64,000 nt of DNA, from assembly GCA_002102555.1 (NCBI GenBank), contig MCFL01000007.1, positions 310,001 through 374,000 of the forward strand. Direction: 5' to 3'. This DNA comes from Catenaria anguillulae PL171. Lineage: Eukaryota; Blastocladiomycota; Blastocladiomycetes; Blastocladiales; Catenariaceae. Positions 47,175 to 59,596 of the stretch are shown here, in pieces; position 1 is the first letter of the stretch, and each line of letters begins with the position of its first letter. The notes under the pieces are model-generated. The model saw nothing but the letters and a program-made list of their open reading frames with translations. It was not told the DNA's origin and did no database searches. A program made the translations under genes and the position numbers.

Positions 47175-47532
47175 AGTCGGGCACATGGGATTCGTGCACA
47201 GTGGAGGGATCCAACGACGGCTGCCCCAAACGGGCTTGCGGGCCGTGTGTGGCGGTCATGAGCATCGACTGGCACCGTCGTCGTCATCTAACCGGTTAGT
47301 GTATTGTCGTGGTTCTCTGTTTTCACTTAAGTATACATGTGTGTCAATTGTTATCCACTTGTCTTGTTGCCGGTCATCTCCTTGTTGCAGTGACTGCAAA
47401 TGAAAAAATTACCAGATCGACTGGTCAGTCGGCCATACATGTGCAGTGGCAAACTCTCGACGACACTCCATGTCCAGCCAAGCGAAGCAAGCAAGAACGA
47501 ACGTGGCGCTATATTGCATAAACAAATTCGGC
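47175..47532. other. Convergent 3' flanks, no gene seen
   Basis: This lies between the converging Hsp10 and aminotransferase genes. Confidence 0.5.
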
Positions 47533-49266
47533 TCATAAATAAACACAATGGAAATATACAAAACGTCTGGATAGCACAGCAATAACCAAATACAACTTGG
47601 CCAACCGACTGGCCGGATCCACGGAATAGGAATACGCATTCTCAATCTCCTCAGCCATCTTGACATAGCGGGTCACCTCGGTCCGATCCAACATGCTCCT
47701 GTCGCCCTCCTGAATCTCGACCAGCGCCTGCGCAAGGCCACATACTCACCCGCCGAATTGTAGGTCTGCACGCTAATCCTCAAAATGACGTCGCCCTCGA
47801 CCACGTTGCACCACCCCTCGATCGCATACTGCGAGCGCAGCGTGTCATGCAACGCATTCGCCACAACGCTCGGCGTCAGCTCGTCGTCCTTGGCCGCAGA
47901 CTCGCCGCGGGATACTGACCCATGTCGGATACTCTGCGTCCAGCACGGTCCGATACTTGATCTTGCCCCTCCACTCGTCGGGCGACACGCGCGTGACTTT
48001 GCACACGCGGCGGTCCATCATGCGTGGCAGCACCACGGTGGCCATCATGGCCAGCATGCTCTCGTCATCGGTGAGGAGGCGCGCACCAGGATCACGCGTG
48101 TCAAGAAACGTGCTGTGAGCAGGTTGAGCTTGGTGTTGCGGTCGTACGAGTTGCCGAGCGCGTGTTTGAAAAACGCGAGTGCGGCAGGGCAGTGAGGAAT
48201 AGGGTCGAGTCGTAGGTGCCGGGCCAGTAAACTCGGATTGCAGGCCTTTGGTATAACTGTAGGACGTGTACAGGTGGTGCGTGGTTGGGTGGTGCTTCCG
48301 CTTGACATAGAGAATGGCTGCGAGATACTGGCGAGTGAGTCGCACATGGACACCGCTTGGATGGAGAGAATGAAAACTACGGACCGCATCCACGCGGAGC
48401 AAAGCACCACTTGTGCACATTGGTGACATAAAAGTCCGGATCCACCTCTTTCAAATCAATCGGTACCTGGCCAACGGCATGTGCACCGTCAATCACGGTA
48501 AGCACGCCGTTCTTGCGGCAAAAGGCGGCCAGCTCGCGATCGGGAGCACCAGGCCTGTGGGACGTGATGTGATCAAAGACAGCCACGGTCGGCGTCGCGC
48601 ACGACGTGCGAAAGTACTCTTCGAATTGGCGGATCACGGCGTCGTCGAGTGGGCAAAGGGATACGCAAGTTGAAGACTTTGCAACCGGTGGTTTCAGAGA
48701 TGAACTGAATGGTACTGTTGACGGCGGCTAAGGAGAGCAAATCGAAATGAAGGCTGCAAACGTGAGCACGCAAACTCGCGATGAAACGTGGAGCAATTAA
48801 TAATAGGACGTACGATACGCAAATGAAATGCCCAAAATGGTGTGCTGGGCCCGAGCTTGAGCGACTTGAGACCGTATTGTGCCCGTGTCGCATTCTCCAC
48901 AAAAACCAAATCCAGTGGGTCAGCATTCACGAATGCCGCCAACTTTTGGGCCCACGCCAGGAACGGGTCAAACTCGAAATGGAAATCCACGCTTTCCTCC
49001 TCAAACACGTCCATCCAGGCCTTCCGACATTCTGGACGGACCGGGGCACAGCGCCAAACGACCCGTTATGAGGTACTTGACTTCGTTTTTGAAGAAGAAC
49101 AGGTCGCGGTGGTTGGCGCGAGGAACCAGGGCGTCCAGTGAAATGGCGTCCATGGCGACCTGCACGGCCGCGGCAGCTTTGGGTTGGGACGCGTGAGGCG
49201 TTCTCTGCCAGGAACTGCAGACGCGCAAAGGCGTCGCGACGGAGCGGGTGAGGGATGTCGAGGCAT
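47533..49266 (-). CDS. Class V PLP aminotransferase, isopenicillin-N-epimerase-like, frameshifted
   Basis: This is a PLP-dependent fold-type I enzyme. A start at 49266 sits in ACCATGCC. Recognisable segments, spread over several frames, are NGSFGAVPRSVQ, VFVENATRAQYGLKSLKLG, AAVNSTIQFISETTGCKVF, VAVFDHITSH with RELAAFCRKNGVLTVIDGAHAVGQVPIDL, and the cofactor lysine in YVTNVHKWCFAPRGC near 48380-48420. The C-terminal domain has ARLLTDDESMLAMMATV, YAIEGWCNVVEGDVILRISVQTYN and AGEYVALAQALVEIQEG. One intron probably lies at about 48375-48310 and another near 48800-48730. At least four single-base frame changes are needed. The substrate is not known; the family includes cysteine desulfhydrase-like and ergothioneine-related enzymes as well as epimerases. 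Confidence 0.72.
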
Positions 49267-50176
49267 GGTGGCGGTACGTTTCTGTAGGGTGGATATGTTT
49301 TGTGCTGGACTTCTGAGCAGATGCATCGAGTGTCTGCTAATGACGAGGAGCGCTGTCCTTTTGAGTCCGAAAGATCTAGAGCCAGCAGGTGCCGGAGGGT
49401 GTCGGAGGAAGCGACGGAAGTGATGAGGGCGGGGGGTAGGCGAAACGTGGCCTCAGCAGCAGCGATGACTCGGCCAGCGCCAGCGCGAGCCCGGCAAGGA
49501 CCGGGCCGACCGAAGGAACCCCAGCCCGTTGAGCGCAGCCGCCCATGCATGCAAGTGTCACGCTCATGTGAATCGATCCCACCCCGTTACCAGTATGTCG
49601 GCGCTTCCAGAGGCAAAACGACCGTTCGAGACGCGTTCTAGAGGCACTCTGTGACAGGGGGCGCAATGAAATCACGTGACTGCCGATCCACTGCCATCAC
49701 CTTTTTCTTCTCGCTGAGCCGGAAAGCGCAGCAGCTGCATTGCGCAGCCCCAAGCGAAGCATCACGTTCCGCTCCCACCCACCACAACGTTTCTCCCTAT
49801 CTCCATGTAATCGTTAATCTGTGAGTCCAACAGTCTCACCGGCATCTGTATGTCCGCCAACCGACCAACGCACACAAACACCTGACTTGGCCGCTGCACC
49901 GCTGCTCTGTCGATCCCGTCCACCCCATCTGTCTGCGACCGAAGGCTCGTCACCTCGGCCTCCCTTCCGCAGCCGCGCCTTGTCGCTTCTTGCTCCTGAC
50001 GGTGGTTGTGAGGAACAGTGAGATGTACTGGGCAGCGGTCGACGCCGCACAATGTCTCACTCGTACATTCGGACTTTCCACTGACTCGAGTCGGCGTTTA
50101 TATTCACAGCCGTACCGCCGACCCACAAATCGCCACATACCCGTACTTCCCACACTCACAACCCTTTTACGCCAAC
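49267..50176. promoter_or_regulatory. Divergent intergenic region
   Basis: About 0.9 kb lie between the aminotransferase and the first DUF7707-like gene. A TTTATATTC box at about 50096 is a possible TATA element about 80 bases before the plus-strand ATG. No gene was seen. Confidence 0.4.
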
Positions 50177-51027
50177 ATGAAGCCCTCTGTCATTGCCATG
50201 TCAGCCGTCGTTGTGCTCGCCTTGCCGCTTCTGCCAATGCGCAAACTGGTATGCTTGCTCGACCGCGGGGAACTTGCTTTTTTCCCCCCTTTCCCGCCTT
50301 CGCCTGAGGCTCCAAGCGCACATTCTCACACCTTACCGCGTCACCCACTCGCCACCCGCTGCACCTGCTTCTTTCTTGTCATGTCAACATAGCTGAACAA
50401 ATCAACTCAACTGCTGTTTCGACTCGTCGTGCTTGGTGCGCCAACCAGGTCGCCGTCTGCACCAACGTTTGCTCTCAAAAGACGCAGCAAAACTTGTGCA
50501 ACTGTACGCTCCGCGTCGCACATTGCTCTCGTCATCCGCTGAACCCAGGTCTCAATTCTCATTCCATGATGCTCCACGAATGTAGTCAACAACCTGCAGT
50601 TCGTTTGCGTGTGCGGTAACGGCACCCGGCTCGACTTCTCTAACTCTGACGTTGATTTGACCATTGTACGGACCCGTTGACCCTGGCCGCCGGCTCTGTA
50701 TCCAGTCTCACTCACCAGACCCCTGCTTGCCGACACGCTTCAACTAGCCTTCTTCATTTCACAAACTTCCAATGGCAACCGTGCGTGCGTGCCTGCCCCG
50801 CCGGTGACCAGCCATGCCAAGACAAGTGCAACTCGCAATATCAGTGCGGCCGCGTCAAGCCCAACCCTAACCAACCGTTACCATCACCGTCCGCCCGAGG
50901 AGCCCACAGACAAGCCCGCTACGGGCCAGTGTCCATTGACAACAATGCCGCCATGTCCGGTATGGCCAAGGGCGCCGCTGCGGTCGTTGCTGCCGTGTTG
51001 GGCTCGGCTGCCGTTGCGTTCTTGTAA
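50177..51027 (+). CDS. DUF7707-like secreted GPI-type protein, copy 1
   Basis: The first exon encodes a signal peptide whose end (AASANAQT) appears after a one-base shift, then a GTATGC donor at about 50249. After the acceptor CATAG (about 50391) come the family segments INSTAVSTRRAWCANQVAVCTNVC, FVCVCGNGTRLDFSNSD, and FQWQPCVRACPAGDQPCQDKCNSQYQCGR, ending with a hydrophobic GPI-type tail (AAVVAAVLGSAAVAFL). The C-W-C, C-x3-C, C-V-C-x-N-G-T and C-x3-C-P pattern is that of fungal DUF7707 cell-surface proteins of unknown function. Two further introns are needed near 50500-50580 and 50667-50748. It is the upstream member of a tandem pair with the gene at 51593. Confidence 0.7.
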
Positions 51028-51592
51028 GCCTTGACGTCGCTTCATGGCATCAACTCTACCTTTGATATTTTTTTGTCGATTTGTGTCCATGTTTTCTACT
51101 TTCTTGGCTACGATTCATCGCTTTTGTTTCCACCCTTCAGTCAATTTTATCCGCCGCGTGCCATCGGTCTCCTTCCTGCGCGTTCACGCGCACTTGGTTC
51201 TCAGCTTGCGTAAACGCTGGTTTCCGTCCTTTATCCCCTACCCTGCTCACTAGACGGCTCTTTGCATCCTCTCTCATTTTTATTGTCCTTCTTTCACATA
51301 GTTTTCTTGCACCCGTATTCCGTGTTTGTTTCTTGTTTGCTTTCAAGCATCGTCTCCCGTGTCGTGACAATCCAATCCTTTTCTTTTCAACGCCCAAGCT
51401 TGTGTTAATTGTCAAGTGCAGTCCGGTAAGGATCGATATGATGCGTACTTTTTTCCAACACTCGGGGACGCGTCCGGCTTGTTCGCACAGACAGCACCTG
51501 GCCGATTCTCTTCAATTACCGCAACATAGATGGCCAGGTAGAGAATACGAGACAAAACTGCCAGTCCCATTTCCCACGAACGACCCTCTGCA
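51028..51592 (+). promoter_or_regulatory. Spacer between the tandem DUF7707-like genes
   Basis: The sequence is T/C-rich and includes the 3' flank of copy 1 and the promoter of copy 2. No gene was seen. Confidence 0.45.
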
Positions 51593-52342
51593 ATGAAGAC
51601 ACAGCTCTTTCTCTTGGCCCTCATTGTTCTCCTCGGAGGTTCTGCAACCACCAATGGGCAAACCGGTATGCAATCAGATTCGCCAGCCTCGATTCAGCGA
51701 ACCTCACTCTACGAAAAGGTCTATCGATTGACATTTCACATTTGAATTGCTCTTGCACATGTAGCCGCTCAAATTAATGCCACCGCCGTTGAAACCCGTG
51801 TCGCCTGGTGCCAGCATCAAACATCGCTGTGCACCAACGTTTGCGCCTGGCAAACGCTCGCCAATGTGTGCTCAGTGTCGTCGCTAGCATACACTTGTGT
51901 CTGTAAGGTCCGTCATTGTTGCTTTTCAATTTCTTTCTCTTGTTGGCAGCCAAGAAGCCTCACCCGTTTCCCCCGAAAACAGAACGGCACACGCGTCGAC
52001 TTTAGCGATGCCGTTGACATGACGATTCCCTACTTTACGTGCATCACCTACCAATGGCAGCCGTGCATTTCTGCGTGCCCCACAACAAACTCGACCTGCT
52101 ACGACGACTGCAACGCCCGATTCGTGTGTGGACGCGTGCGTGGTGACCCAAACAAGACATCGACAACGGCTGCGACCAGGCCGCCAACAGGCACAGCGAA
52201 CACAAACTTTGCGGCGCCCACGAGGACGGTCCAGGCTGCGCTCGGGTCGGATCAGGGCGGGTCCAACGCTGGTGTTGAGAATTCCGTGTCGGGTGCCATT
52301 GTTGCGATCGCGGCGGCGGTTGGAGCCATGGCAGGGTTCTAA
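51593..52342 (+). CDS. DUF7707-like secreted GPI-type protein, copy 2
   Basis: A signal peptide (MKTQLFLLALIVLLGG) precedes a phase-1 intron at 51666-51774. The mature part reads AAQINATAVETRVAWCQHQTSLCTNVCAW, SSLAYTCVCK, an intron at about 51908-51949, NGTRVDFSDAVDMTIPYFTC, and YQWQPCISACPTTNSTCYDDCNARFVCGR. A Thr/Ser-rich stem and a hydrophobic C-terminus (SGAIVAIAAAVGAMAGF) indicate a GPI anchor. Cys spacing, intron positions and the QWQPC-x3-CP core match copy 1, so the pair arose by tandem duplication. Function is unknown; the family is common on fungal cell walls. Confidence 0.78.
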
Positions 52343-52998
52343 ATGTGCTTTGATGTGGTGGATGTTGCGTCCACACAACGGGGATTCACCGTCATGGGAA
52401 CGCACAACCTGTCGCATATGGTGGGGTTCTATTCTCAATCAGTATAATATATACAAAAGTATCGGTGCTACTTGCAATGCAACATTCTGAGCAGATCCGA
52501 TTTCGGACTTGGTAGCGACACGTCGTCGCTGGAAGCCGAAGATTCTTTCCCATGGCTGTTGCAGTCGTCTGATGGTCAGAGGCGAGGGGGCAAATGAGTC
52601 AGGATCTGACTCTCGCGGCGAAGGGAGTCAGGAATGCACCAATGACTGTCTTGAGGATGGAAATGAAATGCAGATGCTGAGAACTGTCGCTGACCATAGC
52701 GGCGACTTAGAGCAGCCGCAGTGTTGGCGCCGGCAAGAAGCACTGTGCGCACTTGCGCCGTGCTTGGATTGCCCTTGTGGCGCTCTGAGGACGGCCGGCG
52801 GGACGGCAACGGGGCTGCAGTTGGGCACTGTTTTTGGCCAGAGTCATTAAGTCTTCGTTCCGCAGAGTCGTTGCGCCATTCCCTTGACCGAAGCCTTCCC
52901 CAGACTGTCCGTTGAAGGCGAGCCACTGGGTCAAGCGGTACGTCCGGTACGTCTCGAACAGAGATCCGGCAGTTTGGCTTCATCGTTGATTGCTCTAC
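52343..52998. other. Intergenic, no gene seen
   Basis: This lies upstream of the GCP6-like gene. A short AT-rich box TATAATATATAC occurs at about 52443. Confidence 0.4.
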
Positions 52999-55900
52999 AT
53001 GGCATTGTTCAGCCGCATTCAACAGGACTTGAGCTTGAGGTCCACAATAGCCGACAACAACCTCGGCAACGACAACGAGCTCATGTCTGTAATTCATGGC
53101 ACGTGTAATTGTACACACGGAATCTACATGGTAAGAAAATACATCTCCGCCGCTTCAAATTCCCATAGATGCATCAACACAGGGCACTCCCGGCAATACG
53201 GAATATCACTCATCTGCCATGAATTCTCTTGGACTGCAGCCCAATGGTATGCTGCTGCGTCTCGCGCCGAGCTCTCATTGCCTCGTCCGTTTCTCTGATC
53301 AGATTCTTTGGCCCATGATGCTGACCTTCGCACTGCGGATCCTCAGTGGACCTTGGTCCAACACACACGTCCGTGGCGGCCCTCATTTTGGACCTTGTCC
53401 GCAGGCTGTCTCGGATGCCGGGCCACCAGCTGGTGCATGCACAGCCCCATCTATCCCATGTTATCCGGCTCCTGGTGGAACGACGCTGCACCAAACCCTG
53501 GCACTCAAGTGTTTCGCGGGCCAGTTGCTCGGGCATTCACAACGCTGCTCGAAAGTCCATCATATCTCAATTCAACCGGCCTGCAGACATTCCGAGCACC
53601 GTGATTGAGGATCAGCTTGCTGCGGCCATTCTTCAGCTTCGCTCCACCTATCGCCGATTCGACGAAGCGTTGCGCATTGAAACTTTGACGCAGGCCTTGC
53701 TGGATCGTCCGCAAGATGTCGATCAAGTGTACGCGGCGTTTCCGACCCCCGAATTTCACCTTGAAGTCATGAGGAGGACAGGCTGGTCGCCGCGACTGGT
53801 ACAGGATGGGTCGAGCAGTGCATCGTCGACTGATCATGCAGGTGGAGTGCCGGTTTACCCTGTTTCCAACGAGACATTGCGATCCGTGTTGTTTGTCATG
53901 GCCATGCTCGCCCAGCCCTCACCGTCACCAACCCAAGCTGTCCCCGACATCATTCCATCGGCCGCCGCCGTCGCCGTCGAGTCGTCAACAAGCCACGCAT
54001 CGTCTGTGTTGCTGACCTCGGGTGCATTCTCGTCACTGTCGGCAATTTCACCCTATCATTCTTCCGCATCGCTGCAAAATGCAACATCCGACGTGACTGG
54101 CTTTCTGACTATTCCGATCTCGTCCGCAATGCTAGCCTGCGCACGGCAACACATGGTGATCCTTGGCGTGTCGTGTACTCGGAATCGTCCATGCATGTAC
54201 CGAATCAACCGCCAGCCTCAACATTGGACCGGCAGTGGGACGCAAGCGCGCTTGGACAGCTTCCACCGATTGGGTCTGGGTTAGGCGGGCCAACACGTGT
54301 GCATGAGTTGGTTCAACCAACAGCCGCTACTCCGTCACCGTTGGGAACTGGCAGTTTGTCGACGGCGGGATTGTTTGCGCCCGCACTCGACACGCACTTG
54401 TCTGTACCCGCACTCGACGAGTCGGCAAGGTTTAGTGTGCTTGATTGGTTGCCCAATGTTCCCGAAAGCACTGGGGTACGTTCGTCCTTCGCCATCTGAT
54501 CCCTCATCATGGTTTCCTACTTCATTGTCAGCGTTTTCATCCACTTCGCGACCACCGCTTCCTACGGCATCAACCGGCGCTCGATCTACAGCTGGCTCAT
54601 CCCAAGCCCTGACATCATCAAGCATACACCGGGACTCGTTTGCGCCATCCACGACTCTCCGTCCATGGGCGGGACTCGATTCGACGGAAACATGGGAACT
54701 CGCGCACCACTCGCGCTCACTCTCTATGATCCCTCAACCCGACCGCGCCGCATTCCTTCACTGCCCTTTGGCCCACAAGAAGGCCTCACCGCTGATCCCT
54801 GGATCCGTGCCGGCGACCGCCTTGACCCATCCGCACACACCCGCACTGAGCTGCTGTCCTGGGACACGTCTGTCCCGCGTGGCGCTCTGACCAGCACACA
54901 CCCGGCCCTGCTGCCCACGCCGCCCATTTCTATCTTCACGCACGGCGCCCCGGACCTCATATCGCCCTTTCTTACCGAGTCCAGCTCACGTCCAAATTGC
55001 ACTCATGGACCGCGCCATGCTCTCGCGCCCGACCCAGCCGACCTCATTTCCCGAACCTACACTTGCCTTGCACATTTACCAGCTCGTGTGCGGGATCGAG
55101 TCGCAAACGTTCCGATGGCTTGGCATGCCGGCTCATACAAGTGGCCACCGACACGGCGGACACCTCGGCGCCGCTCAAGTTTGGGTACGCACGCGGGCGC
55201 GCCGAGCCGCCACGCGTCAGGGGCTTTCGCCCGGCGCACTCTGCGCGTTAATGCCGCAGGTTCTTTGCCATTGGCAGCGCGTTGCGCAGGCTCGAGCTGG
55301 CGGCCGTGGATTTACGCAGCGCATTCGTGAGGTTGGGTTTACGGGATGCGCGTTGGCGCGGGTGTTGGACGAGGTGGTGGCCGAGGTGAGGGAAAAGGTG
55401 ATTGCGTGGCGCAAGCAGCCGGCGGGCTGAGACTGAGGACGTGTTGGGCGCGCATGGCAACACTGAGGAGTATGTTGGGCGATTGTTGTGCGGCGCTTGG
55501 GTCAACAGAGTCGGATTTGTATAGGGTCGATTGCAGGGGCTGGCACTGGTCGCACAAATGGCCATGGTGGCGTATGCCGCGGATGTGGATGGATTCGCTG
55601 TCGAAGGTGGATTCCCTAATTGGCAGCATCTGGCGTTTTTGGGGACGTTGCGCCCAATGTTGCGTTGGTTGCAGCAATGGCTGACGGGCCGGGACGCATG
55701 GCAGTCGGGCTTGCTGTGGATACAACCGACCCGCATCGCGAGTTTCCCGTGGTTTGGGTGGATCGAGGCCGACCGAAGAGAACCCACATGCGCCGTTCTG
55801 GTCGACTGGGTTTCAGGTCCGTGCCGACTACGTCAAGGCGCCTTTGGACGCTTCGGGCTTTTACCACCGGCATTCCTGGAGCGCTTGATTGACACGCACA

Positions 55901-58494
55901 AAGTCGCCAACACGCTTGTGGCGGTGGGTCAATTTGGTTCTGTTGACCGCTCATTCGAAGCGCCGAGCGCTCTGTTTGCGTGGACGGCCGATTTACAATG
56001 GCCGACAACATTTGATGCCATGCAGGCACTTCTCGCTTCGCACGGCGTGTATGCTCAAGCTGTGTCAATCACCTTGCGCGTGCGCAAAGCGCATCGTGGA
56101 CGCCGATGACGAGCGACTCGCGCAACGCAATCGCTGCATGAGCAATCCAATCAGTCGCGCAAACGCCATGTTCTCGAGTGGGCGGCCCAGCGCCGCACGG
56201 CCAAGGAGCAAGTCGCTGCGCGCAAGCGGGCATTGATGGCCGAGCTGCGCGCCTTGTCGGAGTTGAGGGCCAAAATGGCCGTCGAGGAGGGGCAAAGGAG
56301 GCGTTTGTCGAGGCCCAGCGTGTCAAGGCGCATTTGCAGAGTGCTGAGCGTTGGGGCAGGCTGGTCGAGAGAGAGAAGGCGAGGTTGCTGGGCGAGTATG
56401 AGGAGAAGGTGAAGCGCGCTAGAAAGGAAGCCGAAGGTTGGAGTGGAGGAGGAAGAGGTTGGAGTTGGGTGGGGAGAGGGAAAAGATTGGGAGGGCTGGC
56501 TTGATTGCCGAACAAGGGCAAAACCAAGGTATGGATGGGCTGACGTGTTGGTCAAGACGCGGGCAAGTCGGATGCATAGACTTGACGAGCAGTGCATCTC
56601 GCACGCTTCGTGACGATACGGCGCAATCGCCGGCGCAAGTCGATCCCGGGCTTATTCCGCTTCCAGTCAGTGCGACCGAGGACGAGCGGAAGCTGTTGTC
56701 GTTGCCAACAGAGCCGATGGAGGTCGACCCGCAAACGGTCACGCAGACCGAGGAAGCCAAGTCGTCGACGAGGGAACCGACATGCAGGGCAAGAAACGCG
56801 AGGTGATTCCGCTGATGCAATGCGCCTCGAACCCATTCCCTATGCCTGGTCAACGTTCACACCATCTGGGCTCATTTCGTTCACTTGCGACCGTCCACAT
56901 TGAACCCTCACGTCCCGCGACCCGTGTCGCGCCGGCGCAGTTGACGATGCGTCGACACATCAAGCAGCCGTGCCAGACATCAGCACGACGCCCGCAACAA
57001 CGCCAGCACCGAGGCACCCACCACCGCGGCCGCCACTCTTTTTGTCAATGACACACTCGTCTCGAGCACACCGCGCGCAGGCGCAGAACAAAGTGTCTCG
57101 ACTCTCGTATGCAATGGCCAACCCGCGTTTTACCGGAATCTCACGTCCAACTTGGCGCTCAGCGAGTATGCCCTGCTTGCGTCTCTCCTCGCACAACCAG
57201 ACCTGTTGGATCAACTTGCCACGCTGCCGCAAGTGTTTTGCTTGCGGGACGCCAATATTCGTCATTCTTTGCTTCAAGTCTTGCTTCCAAATGCCTTGGC
57301 TCTGGCCGTCGCCAGACATTGAGTTTGGGCTGGCGCGCGTCTTGGATATGATGCCGGATTCGGTGTATCAACAATCATGCCTCACGATATCAGCACAGAC
57401 CCTTACGGTACAGATTTAGTCGTTTGCTTGACAACTGGCATCAGCTTTCACACACGCTTACATTGCATGCGTAGACCCCACCTCTTTGATTTTCTCAACG
57501 TCGCCTACACCCCGTCTGCCCCACTGTGGATCCTCATCACTCCCGACCATCACCATCTACAATGCCCTCCTCCGCTTCCTTGTTCGCATTCAATACCTCG
57601 ACCACGCCACAAAATCGCTTTTTCGATCGGTGCGTGATTTGTGGAAGTTGCATATCCCTTCAGCCAATACCCGCCCACGATCGCCGAAACCTTGGACGCC
57701 ATCCGCAGTTCCATGTCTGCCATCGACCACCTCCTTGGCCGTTTCCAAACCGAGGCGCAGCACACGACTAATGCGCTGTGGAGTTACGCTTCAGATGTTG
57801 CCGTGGGTGAGACATGGGACGCATTTGAGCAAGTTGTGGATCGAGCCAGATTCGGCGTGACGCAGGCGGCGGGGCAAAGTCGGCCGCGGATCTGTTGGAT
57901 CAAATTGACGGTGGCCAGGGAGAGGATAACGATGCGATTCGCTCCGTCAAGCAGCTCCACAATGCGCACATGCGGATGGTCGAGTCGATGCATTTCCGGT
58001 GCTTGCTGCGCCGTGCCCAGCGGCCCATCCAAGAGCGATTGACGCTCAGATTCGCGCCGTGTTGACGGTCGAGCATGTGACGCGCGAGTATGTTGGGTTG
58101 CGCGAAAAGTATTTACGGATGCAGTACCGGCAAGCGACCACTGGTGGCGCCGGTGCCGACGGCGGAACGCGGACGAGAACTGTTCGATTTGTTGGTCAAC
58201 TCGCGCCTGGGATTGACGCGTTACGGGACAAGTTGGCGAGGTGTTTGGGAAAGTGCAAGGAGAGTGCAGAGACGTTCAGGACATATAATCGCCGGATTGT
58301 GTCGGTGCTCAAGTCGGTCGAAGAGAGGAGCGCGGGGACTGGGTATGTGGTTGTGAAGCAAGGTGCGCCTGGCAAGGTTGGTGGTGGTGGCGGGCGGGGG
58401 TCAAGCTTCAGGCTTGTCGGATTTGTTGGTCAAATTGGACTTGAACGGGTTTTTTGGCGGCAAGGCGGATGTCGGTATCGCCAATCGATTGTAA
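52999..58494 (+). CDS. Gamma-tubulin ring complex protein, GCP6-like, frameshifted
   Basis: A gene of about 1,800 codons with many single-base frame changes. The N-terminal Spc97/Spc98 part shows IYQLVCGIESQTFRWLG (about 55060), ARVLDEVVAEVREKVIAWR, LAFLGTLRPMLRWLQQWL (about 55630), EFPVVW and a FWSTGFQVR-type motif (about 55800), then HKVANTLVAVGQFG. A long insert follows, with a coiled coil (RTAKEQVAARKRALMAELRA and VKAHLQSAERWGRLVEREKA, 56200-56440). The C-terminal gamma-tubulin-binding domain shows LATLPQVFCLRDANIRHSLLQ, FDFLNVAYTPSAPLWILITPD, IYNALLRFLVRIQYLDHATK and LHNAHMRMVESMHFRCLLR. The coiled-coil insert and length favour GCP6 over GCP2-5. GCPs nucleate microtubules at spindle poles and basal bodies. 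Confidence 0.7.
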
Positions 58495-58634
58495 GCTTTT
58501 CTCATTGTGCAGCCTTTTCAATCCTTGTACATGATGTGGTCATGTCAACAAGAGCACATGGGAACCACCATCTGATCCCGCCCACCTACCGTATGCTGAA
58601 CCTGCAGGACAATCAACAAACAAAGAATCCAGTC

Positions 58635-59469
58635 ATGAAGGTCCAATCCAACTTTCTGAAACGTCTCCACTTGGATCCCAAGTATGGTAAGAATCGACTA
58701 TTCATGCTGTTCTTGACCTTGTGAATCGCCGTGATATTGCTCACCAAACGTGACGCGCAATTAGGTCTTTTGAGCGCTCGCTCGGCCCAGCTCGTGCTCG
58801 AATTCTTTCGCATGCTCGACTGCAAAGGGACAGGTGGAATCGACGACATTCAGTTTTCAGCATTCCTGAGCACATCCACGGACCTGTCCATGTCACAAAT
58901 CTACAAGATTTTCGACATTTTCGACTTGGATCGGTCCGGGTCGTGTGAATTTGACGAGTTTTACTTGCTGGTTTGCATTTTGGTTGCCATCAATGTACGC
59001 AAGTACTTGCCAATGAGAACGACAACAATAAGGCTGATGTAGGATAGAGACTCATTGTCCAGGATGGCAAAGCCAAACACTTTCTGTATCGCCATTGGAG
59101 GACGTGCTTCGAGTTGCTCGATGAGGACGGTTCTAAGGCCGTGTCGAGGTCCGAGTTCGAGACATTGGGATTTTTGTTCGGATTCAGTCGGGCCGCCGTC
59201 AAGCGCATTTACGACGAGTTTGACGTTTCAGGCAACCAGGTATGCTTTCCTCGTCCATGTCAATCGACGTTCGGGAAGGAAAGTTACTGATCGTGCTTCT
59301 CTGTGAACAGGAATTGGACTATAACGAGTTCCGCTTGTTCGTCTTTGCCGCCATTGACGTGCAAGAAGACCTTGAGCGTCGGGCCAAACGCAAGGAAAGG
59401 CAGCGTCGCAATGCAGGCGTGGCAGTCCTGCCGCTGGGCGCAGACGCTCAAAAAAGTTGTTTTCCGTAG
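58635..59469 (+). CDS. EFCAB9-like EF-hand calcium sensor
   Basis: Four exons (58635-58686, 58765-58994, 59063-59239, 59311-59469) splice in frame to about 205 residues. The sequence FLKRLHLDPKYGLLSARSAQ and EFFRMLD, the central EF-hand DLDRSGSCEFDEFYLLVCILVA, the linker FLYRHWRTCFELLDEDGSK and the last EF-hand YDEFDVSGNQELDYNEFRLF follow mammalian EFCAB9 segment by segment, including length. Three loops keep the calcium ligands (D-x-D-x-S, D-x-D-x-S, D-x-S-x-N, each ending in E). In sperm, EFCAB9 with CATSPERZ senses calcium and pH for the CatSper channel. A flagellar role here is inferred. The Lys/Arg-rich tail resembles that of the animal protein. An upstream ATG at 58593 is possible. Confidence 0.78.
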
Positions 59470-59596
59470 CAGCACAGATCTCTCTTGAAGGCAAGCGAAG
59501 AACTTGGTCCTACCAGTAATGCTCAAAAAGACTATAAACGAAAGGAATCCATTCGCACAAGTCCAATACACAATAACGGCTGGATGACACAACCTT

